From: SIG644 sp045613985
Lineage (GTDB): Bacteria; Bacillota; Clostridia; Oscillospirales; CAG-272
Assembly (NCBI GenBank): GCA_045613985.1
Contig: JAZLCA010000075.1
Span: forward strand, 1-39,535
Direction of reading: 5' to 3'
Length of the DNA: 39,535 nt
Shown: piece by piece, positions 31,711 to 39,501 of the stretch
How the letters are laid out: each line of letters opens with the position of its first letter
Numbering within the stretch: position 1 is the stretch's first letter
Position numbers and translations under genes: made by a program
Notes under the pieces: model-generated
Told to the model about the DNA's origin: nothing
Databases searched by the model: none
The model's input: the letters and a program-made list of their open reading frames with translations, nothing else

Positions 31711-32079
31711 TTACTTAATTTCGACGGTAGCGCCAGCCTCTGCGAGGGTAGCCTTGATCTTTTCAGCCTCTTCCTTGGAAGCGCCTTCCTTCAGAGTCTT
31801 AGGAGCGCCCTCGACCAGGTCCTTAGCGTCCTTCAGACCCAGACCGGTCAGCTCGCGGACAACCTTGATAACGCCCAGCTTGTTGGAGCCGAAGGAAGCC
31901 AGGATAACGTCGAACTCGGTCTTCTCTTCAACAGCAGCAGCAGGAGCAGCAGCAACAGCAACACCAACGGGTGCAGCAGCGGATACGCCAAACTCTTCCT
32001 CAACAGCCTTAACCAGGTCTGCCAGCTCGAGGATAGTCAGGGACTTAATTTCTTCAAGAATGTTATTGATCTTTTCCAT
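31711..32079 (-). CDS. rplL: Ribosomal protein L7/L12
   Basis: This 122-residue stalk protein recruits translation factors. The N-terminal dimerisation helix region (MEKINNILEEIKSLTILELADLV) is split by an Ala-rich hinge from the C-terminal domain with KLGVIKVVRELTGLGLKDAK. The ATG at 32079 has GGGAGG upstream. It is encoded 120 bases downstream of rplJ in the same transcript. Confidence 0.97.
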   Translation of the reverse strand: MEKINNILEEIKSLTILELADLVKAVEEEFGVSAAAPVGVAVAAAPAAAVEEKTEFDVILASFGSNKLGVIKVVRELTGLGLKDAKDLVEGAPKTLKEGASKEEAEKIKATLAEAGATVEIK

Positions 32080-32199
32080 TTTCGTAAACCTCCCGAAATA
32101 TCAGATAGTTTTGATTTTTTGTGCGGTCTTTGCCGCTTTGCGGCATCGTACCGCGGGGAATTTAATTACGCGATTAAAGTTATGCAACCTGCGTGGCGA

Positions 32200-32745
32200 T
32201 TAAGCCTCTGCAGGAGCGGCCTCTGCGGGTGCTTCTTCTGCAGGAGCAGCCTCGCCGTTTTTGTCGACGATAGCCTGCAGAGCATAAGCAAAACCGTACA
32301 GAGGAGAACGGATACTGCCAAGGAACTTTGCGATGAGCACTTCCTTGGAAGGAATCTCCGCCAGTGCCAGGACCGTCTTATCATCAACGACCTTGCCGTC
32401 CAGGTAACCTGCGACAATATTGAAGCTTTCAATCTTGTCAGCATAGTTCTTCAGGATCTTAGCGGGTGCGATGGGGTCCTCACCTGCGATGGCAAGAGCA
32501 GTCATACCGTTGAGGTAGGGCTTCATGTCAGCCATGTCGTTCATTTCGCAAGCTCTGCCGGTCATGGTGTTCTTCATGACGACGTACTTGATGCCTGCTT
32601 CACGAAGCTCTTTACGCATCTTGGTGTCATTCTCCACGGTGATACCCTGATAATTTACCAGGACACCGGAGGGCGAATTTTTGATAGCTTCAGCCAGATC
32701 GGCAACGATCTGCTTCTTCTGTTCGAGAATCTTATTGCTGGGCAT
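32200..32745 (-). CDS. rplJ: Ribosomal protein L10
   Basis: This 181-residue L10 anchors L7/L12 dimers on the ribosome. The N-terminal segment (LEQKKQIVADLAEAIKNS) and the C-terminal Ala/Glu/Pro-rich tail are typical. The ATG at 32745 follows GGGAGGTG. Its leader carries an attenuator (see the L10 leader), the usual mode of control of rplJL in Firmicutes. rplK-rplA do not precede it here. Confidence 0.96.
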   Translation of the reverse strand: MPSNKILEQKKQIVADLAEAIKNSPSGVLVNYQGITVENDTKMRKELREAGIKYVVMKNTMTGRACEMNDMADMKPYLNGMTALAIAGEDPIAPAKILKNYADKIESFNIVAGYLDGKVVDDKTVLALAEIPSKEVLIAKFLGSIRSPLYGFAYALQAIVDKNGEAAPAEEAPAEAAPAEA

Positions 32746-32935
32746 TCGGTTTCACCTCCCATTGTGAACTGAAAACAGTTACCCGCCGTGTGCGGGCAAC
32801 AAAAAAATCTTTCTCCGTCAGTGCCGAAGCTCTGCGCAAAGAAAGATCCATAAAGCGGGCATACCGCTATTATACTGATTCTTCCTCGGCAGGAGAGCCT
32901 TTGGCTTTTACGGAAACCTGCTGTCTTCGGATAAC
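32746..32935 (-). promoter_or_regulatory. L10 leader RNA (rplJL attenuation leader)
   Basis: The roughly 190-nt leader between the promoter and rplJ includes a structured upper part (AGGCTCTCCTGCCGAGG on the minus strand), as in the Rfam L10_leader family, followed by a terminator hairpin. L10, with L7/L12, would bind and favour termination when in excess. The assignment rests on position, the CCTGCCGAGG-like segment and the terminator. Confidence 0.75.
32801..32848 (-). terminator. Attenuator terminator in the L10 leader
   Basis: On the minus strand ATCTTTCT and AGAAAGAT form the base of a hairpin with loop TTCG near its top, followed by a run of seven T residues (complement of A 32801-32807). 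Confidence 0.8.
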
Positions 32936-32941
32936 AGAGGT

Positions 32942-32970
32942 ATTATAGCCGACTCTCCTGCATTTGTCAA
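32942..32970 (-). promoter_or_regulatory. Promoter of rplJ-rplL
   Basis: TTGACA (32970-32965), 17 bases and TATAAT (32947-32942) on the minus strand are a perfect consensus pair. Confidence 0.92.
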
Positions 32971-33019
32971 GGGGTTTTTGAAAAAAAGTTGAATTTTTTT
33001 GAAAATAATGTAAAATAGC

Positions 33020-33586
33020 TTATTCGCCGGGCGTTTCGTTGTTTTTTAACACGCGTCGGGCGGCTCCGATCAGACGCTCACGCAGCCAATCGGGCTCGAT
33101 CAGCTTGACATCGGCATCGGCGGTCAGGAGCGCGGCGAGGAAATGATCGATGTGGTGAAATTCGCACGCATACCGATTCTCGCCCTTGCGGGAGACGATG
33201 TAGTTGCTCAATTCCAAGGCGGTCAGCTTATCGGTCAATTCCACCGTGGCGGTGTAGGCCAGCTGCATCTGAATAACACCGGTCTCGGCGCCGAACAGGG
33301 ATAGCTCGTCACCGATCGAGATGGGCGTTCCGTAGTTTTGATCGTTGTCCGAGGTGATGACGATGGGCAGGGAAAATGCCTCGGTGTAGCGATAGCCCTT
33401 TTGGTCCGGGCAGTATTCCAGGGGGGCGCCCAGCTTGCGCAACAAAAAATCCACGTCGCGCTGTGCCTGGCGGTGGGAAATATGAAACCGTTCGGCCAGA
33501 CGCATGGCGTTGGGGTAGGCCAAATCCATGACTTTTTTATGGAACCATTGAATGCGGAGATGGGCGTTTTGCAGAGAGTTTGCCAT
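33020..33586 (-). CDS. Short WYL-type transcriptional regulator
   Basis: The product has 188 residues. Residues 1-70 are a DeoR/HTH_11-type winged helix (LAERFHISHRQAQRDVDFLL, then LEYCPDQKGYRYTE), the DNA-binding part of WYL regulators. The remainder is far shorter than a normal WYL regulator (about 300 residues) and shows no clear WYL tripeptide. It reads as a C-terminal portion (VELTDKLTALELSNYIVSRK, LLTADADVKLIEPDWL). It starts 3 bases after the end of the membrane-protein gene with AGGAGAAC before the ATG, so the two are translated together. Confidence 0.6.
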   Translation of the reverse strand: MANSLQNAHLRIQWFHKKVMDLAYPNAMRLAERFHISHRQAQRDVDFLLRKLGAPLEYCPDQKGYRYTEAFSLPIVITSDNDQNYGTPISIGDELSLFGAETGVIQMQLAYTATVELTDKLTALELSNYIVSRKGENRYACEFHHIDHFLAALLTADADVKLIEPDWLRERLIGAARRVLKNNETPGE

Positions 33587-33589
33587 ACG

Positions 33590-34468
33590 TTAGTTCTCCT
33601 CGTTGTTTGTAGTGGGAAGGTCTTGGGAGGATTCGGTTTTTTCTTCCTCCTCGGGGCAGGGCTGATCGATCTCCTTTGCAGGGGCGGGCAGGATGATTTC
33701 GCAATTTTGGAGCAGACGAACCATCGCATACGCGCCAATCGCAAGAGCGGGCATGGCGTGAAGGACGTAGTCGGTCCGCACGATGCCGCCGGCGACTAAA
33801 GCGGGGATGAGTGAGAGACCGTTGGACAGGCCGAAAAACACGGCAAGCGCAGTGCAGACGGTGTAGCGTTCGGGACGGCTTTTGCCGGCAAACTGCATCA
33901 TTTCAGCGCACAGCAGGAGCATGATGCAAACGGCAGAGATCTGTTGCATCAGCTTGATGGGGCTGTTCATGGGAACGGTCCAATCGAAATACTCGGTCAC
34001 CAAAACGAATACGAAATACGCGATGGGGCCGAGGCCCAACAGAAAGGTCTTGTTCTTTTGGGGAATGGCAAAGTAAATGATTGCCAACGACGCGCCAAGT
34101 ACGCGCAATAGGGCAGGGGTGTCGGCGGATTGACCTGCCAGGGATTCCCACAGACCGGCCAAGGCGAAGGTGACAGCGGCCAGCACGGAGCAAAGGCGCA
34201 CCGACAGATGAGAAGAAGCAGCGTCGGGGGCGATGGCGAGCAGTTGTTGCTTCGCGGCTTTTTTTGCCAGAAATGCATAGACACCTGCGCTCAAAAGAAA
34301 CAGGATGACCACTATATATAATAATGTAGAAAGACCACCTTTTTGGAGGTATCCGACGGTGCGGTCAAACGAAAAGAGCAGGGCGGCTGTGCGGACAAAG
34401 GAAAGCACCAGGGTCAGGCAAAGAGTGGATAACGTAAAGAGGCGATAAAGCTTGCGTGAATCGTTCAT
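33590..34468 (-). CDS. Multi-pass membrane protein of unknown function
   Basis: The product has 292 residues with about seven to eight hydrophobic segments and a cytoplasmic-type acidic tail rich in Glu/Pro (CPEEEEKTESSQ). No known motif was recognised. AAGGATCA lies before the ATG at 34468. A TATAAT at 34511-34506 (minus strand) is a possible -10 but lacks a good -35. It heads a two-gene operon with the WYL-type regulator. Confidence 0.7.
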   Translation of the reverse strand: MNDSRKLYRLFTLSTLCLTLVLSFVRTAALLFSFDRTVGYLQKGGLSTLLYIVVILFLLSAGVYAFLAKKAAKQQLLAIAPDAASSHLSVRLCSVLAAVTFALAGLWESLAGQSADTPALLRVLGASLAIIYFAIPQKNKTFLLGLGPIAYFVFVLVTEYFDWTVPMNSPIKLMQQISAVCIMLLLCAEMMQFAGKSRPERYTVCTALAVFFGLSNGLSLIPALVAGGIVRTDYVLHAMPALAIGAYAMVRLLQNCEIILPAPAKEIDQPCPEEEEKTESSQDLPTTNNEEN

Positions 34469-34637
34469 GTGTGTGATCCTTGGTTTAAAATGAAATTTAC
34501 ATTCTTATTATACTGCCACAATGTGAATAAAAAATGAACAAACGACTCCAAAAGCTAAAAAAATCACAAAAGCGGTGCCGAATTTTACCTTGGAGGGGTA
34601 TTTTTGTCAAAAGGTAACAAAAATAGAAGGGAGAAAG

Positions 34638-34775
34638 ATGAAAAATAGCCATTCTTCCGTGGAATGTGGGTCGTACAAACGGGTGAAAATGCGGCAAAAA
34701 TCAAGAAAAATGCCTGTTTTTGTGCAACATTACCATATCAATATGCTTAAATTCGAGAAAGTTCGTTTGGAATGA
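34638..34775 (+). CDS. Hypothetical 45-residue basic peptide (doubtful)
   Basis: GGGAG lies 5 bases before the ATG, and the frame encodes a Lys/Arg-rich peptide starting MKNSHSSVECGSYKRVKMRQ. There is no recognisable family or clear promoter. It lies in the roughly 330-base A/T-rich stretch between the membrane-protein gene and the S10 promoter, where nothing else was identified. Confidence 0.2.
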   Translation: MKNSHSSVECGSYKRVKMRQKSRKMPVFVQHYHINMLKFEKVRLE

Positions 34776-34800
34776 TGCGTAAAAAATTGTAGCAAAGGTA

Positions 34801-34829
34801 TTGCTTTTTTTAAGGTTTTCGTGTATAAT
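34801..34829 (+). promoter_or_regulatory. Promoter of the S10 ribosomal operon
   Basis: TTGCTT (34801-34806), 17 bases and TATAAT (34824-34829). The transcript would start about 34836 and carry a leader of about 325 nt before rpsJ. Confidence 0.75.
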
Positions 34830-34835
34830 TGTAGA

Positions 34836-35030
34836 GCTTGATATGCGTTGAAGCGGGAGGTTGCCACGCAAGCGTGGGTAATTTCCGTGGAGTATGTCCG
34901 TTGATCGGGCGCAAATTTAAGCAAACACGCCAAAGCGACGATTCCGTTACCTTCGTCGGCGTGTCTCTCCTAAAGTCCCGGAAAATAGCACAGATGCCAT
35001 GTGCCGGTTTCCGTTTTTAAAAGGAGAGAT
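34836..35030 (+). promoter_or_regulatory. Structured S10-operon leader with attenuator
   Basis: The leader holds the hairpin CCACGC/GCGTGG near 34864-34877 and a long two-part stem-loop at 34925-34964 (ACACGC with GCGTGT, CGACGA with TCGTCG). A terminator-like hairpin follows at 34979-35018. TTTCCG at 34882-34887 can compete for CGGAAA of the terminator stem (34979-34984), a possible antiterminator. I know of no named leader family for this operon in Clostridia, so regulation by a ribosomal protein is inferred. Confidence 0.6.
34979..35018 (+). terminator. Terminator-like hairpin before rpsJ
   Basis: CGGAAA pairs with TTTCCG, and GCACA with TGTGC inside it, across small internal loops. Five T residues follow directly (35014-35018). 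Confidence 0.7.
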
Positions 35031-35144
35031 ATGAAACACGCGGCGCGGTGTTTGCATAAATGCCCCATTTTGAAAGACGCGGTCTCGCTCCGTTCGCCAA
35101 CATCTTATTATATAAGGGCTGGCTGCGAGATCGGGCAAATCTGA
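35031..35144 (+). CDS. Possible 37-residue leader peptide upstream of rpsJ
   Basis: The ATG at 35031 has AAAAGGAGAG immediately upstream. The frame runs 37 codons (MKHAARCLHKCPILKD ... GCEIGQI) to a TGA at 35142-35144, which overlaps the rpsJ ribosome-binding site AAAAGGAGG and lies 16 bases before the rpsJ ATG. The peptide has three cysteines and no known family. It may be translated only to couple or time rpsJ expression. Confidence 0.4.
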   Translation: MKHAARCLHKCPILKDAVSLRSPTSYYIRAGCEIGQI

Positions 35145-35160
35145 AAAGGAGGCAAAAGAA

Positions 35161-35472
35161 ATGGCAGTAAAAGAAAAAATCAGAGTCAGACTCAAGAGCT
35201 ACGACCACAAGCTGATCGACACCGCAGCCGAGAAGATCGTGGAAGTTGCTAAGAGAAACGGCACTGAGGTTTCCGGTCCTATCCCGCTCCCCACTGACAA
35301 GGAGATCATCACGATCCTGCGCGCAGTGCACAAGTACAAGGATAGCCGCGAACAGTTCGAAATGCGCACCCACAAGAGACTGATTGACCTGATCAAACCG
35401 TCTCAGAAGACCATTGATGCTCTGATGAGCGTCGAACTTCCCGCGGGCGTTGAAATCGAGATCAAGCTTTAA
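35161..35472 (+). CDS. rpsJ: Ribosomal protein S10
   Basis: The 103-residue protein of the 30S head (also NusE in antitermination) carries KIRVRLKSYDHKLIDTAAEK and RTHKRLIDLIKP, both diagnostic. AAAAGGAGG lies before the ATG. It is the first gene of the S10 operon, and an unusually long gap of about 158 bases separates it from rplC. Confidence 0.98.
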   Translation: MAVKEKIRVRLKSYDHKLIDTAAEKIVEVAKRNGTEVSGPIPLPTDKEIITILRAVHKYKDSREQFEMRTHKRLIDLIKPSQKTIDALMSVELPAGVEIEIKL

Positions 35473-35630
35473 TCAAGCAAGTTTGAATCGATACCACCCC
35501 CCACGGTACAAAGAAAACAGCCGAGTTTGGCGGTCGGCATACCGCGAGCGATCGGTAACTTTGTAAATCATGTTGGCACCAATACGCAAGGGCGCACGTG
35601 TCAACCAATAATTTGCAGGAGGAAAAAACA
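35473..35630 (+). promoter_or_regulatory. Long rpsJ-rplC spacer with small hairpins
   Basis: The region has no ORF of note. It contains GCCGA/TCGGC and TACCG/CGGTA stem candidates at about 35521-35562 but no T run and no strong promoter. It may be an RNA-processing or regulatory site; nothing firmer can be said. Confidence 0.3.
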
Positions 35631-36260
35631 ATGAAAAAGGGTATTATCGGTAAGAAGATCGGTATGACGCAGATCTTCGACGAAACCGGAAACATGATCC
35701 CGGTTACGGTAATTGCAGCCGGCCCCTGTGTAGTCGCACAGAAGAAGACTGCAGAAAAAGATGGTTATGACGCTGTTCAACTTGGCTTCGGTGATGTCAA
35801 GGAAAAGCACCTGACCAAGCCTGAGAAGGGTCACTTCGACAAGGCAGGCGTTTCCTACAAGAAGTACTTGAAGGAATTCCGCTTGGAGGATTGCTCCGCA
35901 CTCAACGTTGGTGACGTGGTCACCGCCGATACCTTCGCCGCAGGCGAGAAGGTCGACGTCACGGGTATCACCAAGGGTCGCGGTTACACCGGTGCAATTA
36001 AGCGCTGGAATCTCCACAAGTTGAGAATGACGCACGGCGTCGGCCCTGTACACCGCCAGTCCGGTTCTATGGGTGTTATCGACCCTGCGAGAATCTTCAA
36101 GAACAAGAAGATGGCCGGTCAGTACGGTAATGAGCAGGTCACCGTCCTCAACCTCAAAGTAGTAAAGATCGACAGCGAAAAGAACCTGATCGCAGTCAAG
36201 GGTGCCATTCCCGGCGCTAAGGACGGCATCGTGTTCATCCGCGATTCGATCAAAGCATAA
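35631..36260 (+). CDS. rplC: Ribosomal protein L3
   Basis: The 209-residue L3 starts MKKGIIGKKIGMTQIFDETG and carries GRGYTGAIKRWNL and the HGVGPVHRQSGSMG loop that reaches the peptidyl-transferase region. AGGAGG lies 8 bases before the ATG. Confidence 0.98.
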   Translation: MKKGIIGKKIGMTQIFDETGNMIPVTVIAAGPCVVAQKKTAEKDGYDAVQLGFGDVKEKHLTKPEKGHFDKAGVSYKKYLKEFRLEDCSALNVGDVVTADTFAAGEKVDVTGITKGRGYTGAIKRWNLHKLRMTHGVGPVHRQSGSMGVIDPARIFKNKKMAGQYGNEQVTVLNLKVVKIDSEKNLIAVKGAIPGAKDGIVFIRDSIKA

Positions 36261-36281
36261 CGCGGAAGGAGGATACAAACA

Positions 36282-36905
36282 ATGCCAATCGTAAAAGTAA
36301 TGGATATGACCGGCAAGGAAGTCGGTGAGATCACGCTGTCCGAAGTCATTTTCGGTGCAGAGATCAACGGCGCTGTTCTCCATGCCGCTGTCAGAACTTA
36401 TCTGATGAACCAGAGACAGGGTACCCAGTCCACCCTGACCCGTACTGAGGTCAGCGGCGGCGGTAAGAAGCCCTGGAGACAGAAGGGTACCGGCCGCGCT
36501 CGTCAGGGCTCGACCCGTTCTCCTCAGTGGACCCACGGTGGTGTCGCTCTCGGCCCGAAGCCCAGAGATTACCGCCTGTCCATGAATAAGAAGACCAGAC
36601 GCGTTGCTCTGTACAGCGCTCTGTCTGCTAAGGTTGCCGAGGGTAACCTGATCGTGGTAGACGACATCGTTTGCAACGAGTACAAGACCAAGACGATGGT
36701 CAATATGATCAGCGCTCTGGGCGGTGCTCGCAAGCCCCTGGTCGTTCTTCCCGAAGTCAACAGCATGATCGTTAAGAGCTGTGCTAACATTCCCGGTGCT
36801 AAGACCGCGCTGGCTCACACCATCAACGTCTACGACATCCTGAATGCTGACAAGTTCATTGCCTCCAAGGCAGCGATCCAGAAACTCGAGGAGGTGTTCG
36901 CGTAA
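36282..36905 (+). CDS. rplD: Ribosomal protein L4
   Basis: The 207-residue L4 has the extended loop GGGKKPWRQKGTGRARQGS and ALSAKVAEGNLIVVDD. AAGGAGG precedes the ATG. The TAA overlaps the ATG of rplW (TAATG). Confidence 0.98.
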   Translation: MPIVKVMDMTGKEVGEITLSEVIFGAEINGAVLHAAVRTYLMNQRQGTQSTLTRTEVSGGGKKPWRQKGTGRARQGSTRSPQWTHGGVALGPKPRDYRLSMNKKTRRVALYSALSAKVAEGNLIVVDDIVCNEYKTKTMVNMISALGGARKPLVVLPEVNSMIVKSCANIPGAKTALAHTINVYDILNADKFIASKAAIQKLEEVFA

Positions 36906-37198
36906 TGAAAATGGTACAGGATATCATCATCAGACCCATCATTACCGAGGCAAGCATGGATAGACTCGACGCTAAGAAGTATACCTTCGAGGTTCGTCGC
37001 GATGCTACCAAGCCCGAGATCGCTAAGGCGATTGAGGAAATGTTCAAGGTTGAAGTGGCTGACGTTAACACCATCAACATGAAGAGAAAGCCGAAGAGAT
37101 ACGGTGTACACTTTGGTTACACCTCGGCTTGGAAAAAGGCTATCGTGACGCTCAAGGCTGATTCTAAGCCCATCGCGTTCTTCGAAGGCTTGAACTAA
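36905..37198 (+). CDS. rplW: Ribosomal protein L23
   Basis: The 97-residue protein sits at the peptide-exit site and carries DIIIRPIITEASMDRL and FKVEVADVNTINMKRKPKR. The ATG shares a base with the rplD stop, so it relies on coupled translation. Confidence 0.97.
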   Translation: MKMVQDIIIRPIITEASMDRLDAKKYTFEVRRDATKPEIAKAIEEMFKVEVADVNTINMKRKPKRYGVHFGYTSAWKKAIVTLKADSKPIAFFEGLN

Positions 37199-37218
37199 GA
37201 GTAGGAGGTTAGAGGAAT

Positions 37219-38052
37219 ATGCCTACTAAGAAGTATAACCCCACAACACCGTCCAGAAGACACATGGCGGTTGCTACCTTCGAGGAAATCACCAAGTTCA
37301 AACCCGAAAAGAGCCTGATTTCCATTAAGAAGAAGCATGCAGGCCGTAACAGCTACGGTCGCATCACCGTTCGCCACAGAGGCGGCGGAAACAAGGTCAA
37401 GTACAGACTGATCGACTTCAAGCGTCTGCAGGAAGGCGCTGCTACCGTCATCGGTATCGAGTACGACCCCAACCGTACTGCTTACATCGCTCTGCTTCAA
37501 AATGAGGCTGGCGAGAAGAGCTACGTCATCGCTCCCGAAGGCTTGACGGCAGGCGATACCGTTTACTGCGGTCCCGACTCCGATATTAAGCCCGGTAACA
37601 CGCTGCCCCTCGCAAACATCCCGGTCGGTACGTTCATCTACAATATCGAGCTCTATCCTGGTAAGGGTGCGCAGCTGGTTCGCTCCGCGGGCGTTGCTGC
37701 ACAGCTGATCTCCAAGGAAGACAACGGTATGGCTCAGGTTCGTCTGCCCTCCGGCGAGGTTCGTTATATCCGCCTTGATTGTAAGGCCTCCATCGGTCAG
37801 GTCGGCAACATCGAGCACGACACCATCAAGCTCGGTAAGGCCGGTAAGACCAGACACAAGGGCATCCGTCCTACTGTCCGCGGTTCCGTTATGAACCCCT
37901 GCGACCACCCCCACGGTGGTGGTGAAGGTAAGTCCCCCATCGGTCGTCCTTCGCCTGTCACTCCTTGGGGTAAGCCTGCTCTGGGTTATAAGACGCGCAA
38001 CAAGAAGGCAAGAACGGATAAGTTCATCATCAAGCGCAGAAACGGTAAATAA
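37219..38052 (+). CDS. rplB: Ribosomal protein L2
   Basis: The 277-residue L2 carries YNPTTPSRRHM near the start, GRITVRHRGGGNKVKYR and MNPCDHPHGGGEGKSPIGR near the C-terminus, the last being the conserved peptidyl-transferase-near loop. GTAGGAGG precedes the ATG. Confidence 0.98.
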   Translation: MPTKKYNPTTPSRRHMAVATFEEITKFKPEKSLISIKKKHAGRNSYGRITVRHRGGGNKVKYRLIDFKRLQEGAATVIGIEYDPNRTAYIALLQNEAGEKSYVIAPEGLTAGDTVYCGPDSDIKPGNTLPLANIPVGTFIYNIELYPGKGAQLVRSAGVAAQLISKEDNGMAQVRLPSGEVRYIRLDCKASIGQVGNIEHDTIKLGKAGKTRHKGIRPTVRGSVMNPCDHPHGGGEGKSPIGRPSPVTPWGKPALGYKTRNKKARTDKFIIKRRNGK

Positions 38053-38066
38053 GGAGGGAATATAAA

Positions 38067-38348
38067 GTGAGCAGAAGTTTGAAAAAGCCGCCTTTTGTGG
38101 AAGAAAAGCTGTTCAACCGCATCGTGGCTATGAATGAAAAGGGCGAGAAGAAGGTTCTGAAGACCTGGTCCCGTGCCTCCACCATATTCCCGGAGTTTGT
38201 TGGTCACACCATCGCCGTTTATGACGGCAGAAAGCACGTTCCGGTTTATGTAACTGAGGACATGGTCGGCCATAAGCTCGGTGAGTTCGCTCTCACCCGC
38301 ACCTTTAAGGGTCATGCGGGTAGCAAGACGTCCAACAACGGTAAGTAA
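38067..38348 (+). CDS. rpsS: Ribosomal protein S19
   Basis: The 93-residue S19 begins at GTG (38067) with AAGGAGG overlapping the rplB stop. It carries SRSLKKPPFVEEKL, TWSRASTIFPEFVGHTIAVY and LGEFALTRTFKGHAG. Confidence 0.98.
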   Translation: MSRSLKKPPFVEEKLFNRIVAMNEKGEKKVLKTWSRASTIFPEFVGHTIAVYDGRKHVPVYVTEDMVGHKLGEFALTRTFKGHAGSKTSNNGK

Positions 38349-38367
38349 TTAGGGAGGAAGGTTTATT

Positions 38368-38700
38368 ATGGAAGCAAAAGCACATCTTAAATATGCCAGA
38401 ATCTCTCCTCGTAAGGTTAAGATCGTTCTCGATCTGATCAGAGGTAAGGACGCCGGCACCGCCATGGGTATTCTGAAGAACACCCCCCGCGCTGCATCTG
38501 AGCTGCTGATTAAGCTGCTGGCAAGCGCTGTGGCAAACGCAGAATTTAAGCAGATGGATTCTTCCAAGCTGTATGTCTCTGAGTGCTACGCCAACGAAGG
38601 CCCCACGCTCAAGAGAATCATGCCCAGAGCTAAGGGCAGCGCAGACAGAATCCTGAAGAGAACCAGCCACATCACCATTGTGGTTAAGGAAAGAGACTAA
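38368..38700 (+). CDS. rplV: Ribosomal protein L22
   Basis: The 110-residue L22 carries AKARI-like AHLKYARISPRKVKIVLDLI and the exit-tunnel loop PRAKGSADRILKRTSHITI. GGGAGG lies upstream of the ATG. Confidence 0.97.
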   Translation: MEAKAHLKYARISPRKVKIVLDLIRGKDAGTAMGILKNTPRAASELLIKLLASAVANAEFKQMDSSKLYVSECYANEGPTLKRIMPRAKGSADRILKRTSHITIVVKERD

Positions 38701-38719
38701 GAAAGGAGATACGGTTTCA

Positions 38720-39499
38720 ATGGGTCAGAAAGTTAATCCCCACGGTCTTCGCGTGGGCGTCATTAAAAACTGGAGTTCCAGATGGTTCGTAAAAGACGAA
38801 GTCTTCGGCGACACCCTGGTTTCCGACTACAACATCAGAAAATACCTGAAGAATGAACTCAAGGAAGCAGGTATTTCCAAGATCGAGATCGAGCGCGACG
38901 GTCATCGCGTTCGCGTATTCCTCAACGTTGCGAAGCCCGGTATGGTTATCGGCCGCGGCGGTGAGCAGATCGAAAAGTATAAGACCGCTCTTGAGAAGAT
39001 GGTCAAGATGCCTGTCGCTCTCAACGTTGTTGAGATCCGTCAGCCTGACCTGGATGCTCAGCTCGTTGCAGAGAACATCGCAAGCCAGCTCGAACGCCGC
39101 ATCGCGTTCCGCCGCGCTATGAAGATGGCAATCCGCAACACCATGAGACTGGGTGCTAAGGGTATCAAGATCACCTGCTCCGGCCGTCTGGGCGGTGCAG
39201 AAATCGCAAGAAGCGAGCACTACCATGAGGGTACCATCCCGCTGCAGACCATCCGTGCCGACATCGACTACGGTTTCTGGGAAGCAGATACCACCTACGG
39301 TAAGATCGGTATCAAGGTTTGGATCTACAAGGGTGAGATCCTGAACGAAGTCAACAGAACCTCCGTTGCTGCTCCTCGCGACAACCGTGGCGAGCGCAGA
39401 GACCGCAGAGGTGACAATCGCGGCGACAGACGCGGCAATCCTAACGGTGGCCGTTTCAACCGCGGCGACAGAACTCCCAGAGAAGGAGGTCGCAAGTAA
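38720..39499 (+). CDS. rpsC: Ribosomal protein S3
   Basis: Starting at the ATG at 38720 (GAAAGGAGAT upstream) gives 259 residues; an in-frame start at 38678 lies inside rplV and is rejected. MGQKVNPHGLRVGVIKNW and the KH-domain segment VIGRGGEQIEKYK are diagnostic. The protein is longer than usual because of a C-terminal tail of about 40 residues rich in Arg, Gly, Asn and Asp (RGERRDRRGDNRGDRRGN), which may bind RNA. Confidence 0.97.
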   Translation: MGQKVNPHGLRVGVIKNWSSRWFVKDEVFGDTLVSDYNIRKYLKNELKEAGISKIEIERDGHRVRVFLNVAKPGMVIGRGGEQIEKYKTALEKMVKMPVALNVVEIRQPDLDAQLVAENIASQLERRIAFRRAMKMAIRNTMRLGAKGIKITCSGRLGGAEIARSEHYHEGTIPLQTIRADIDYGFWEADTTYGKIGIKVWIYKGEILNEVNRTSVAAPRDNRGERRDRRGDNRGDRRGNPNGGRFNRGDRTPREGGRK

Positions 39500-39501
39500 T
39501 T

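Noticed and set aside
34838..35020. 60-codon frame in the S10 leader
   Set aside because: It reads through the leader hairpins with no SD; the RNA structure explains the region better.
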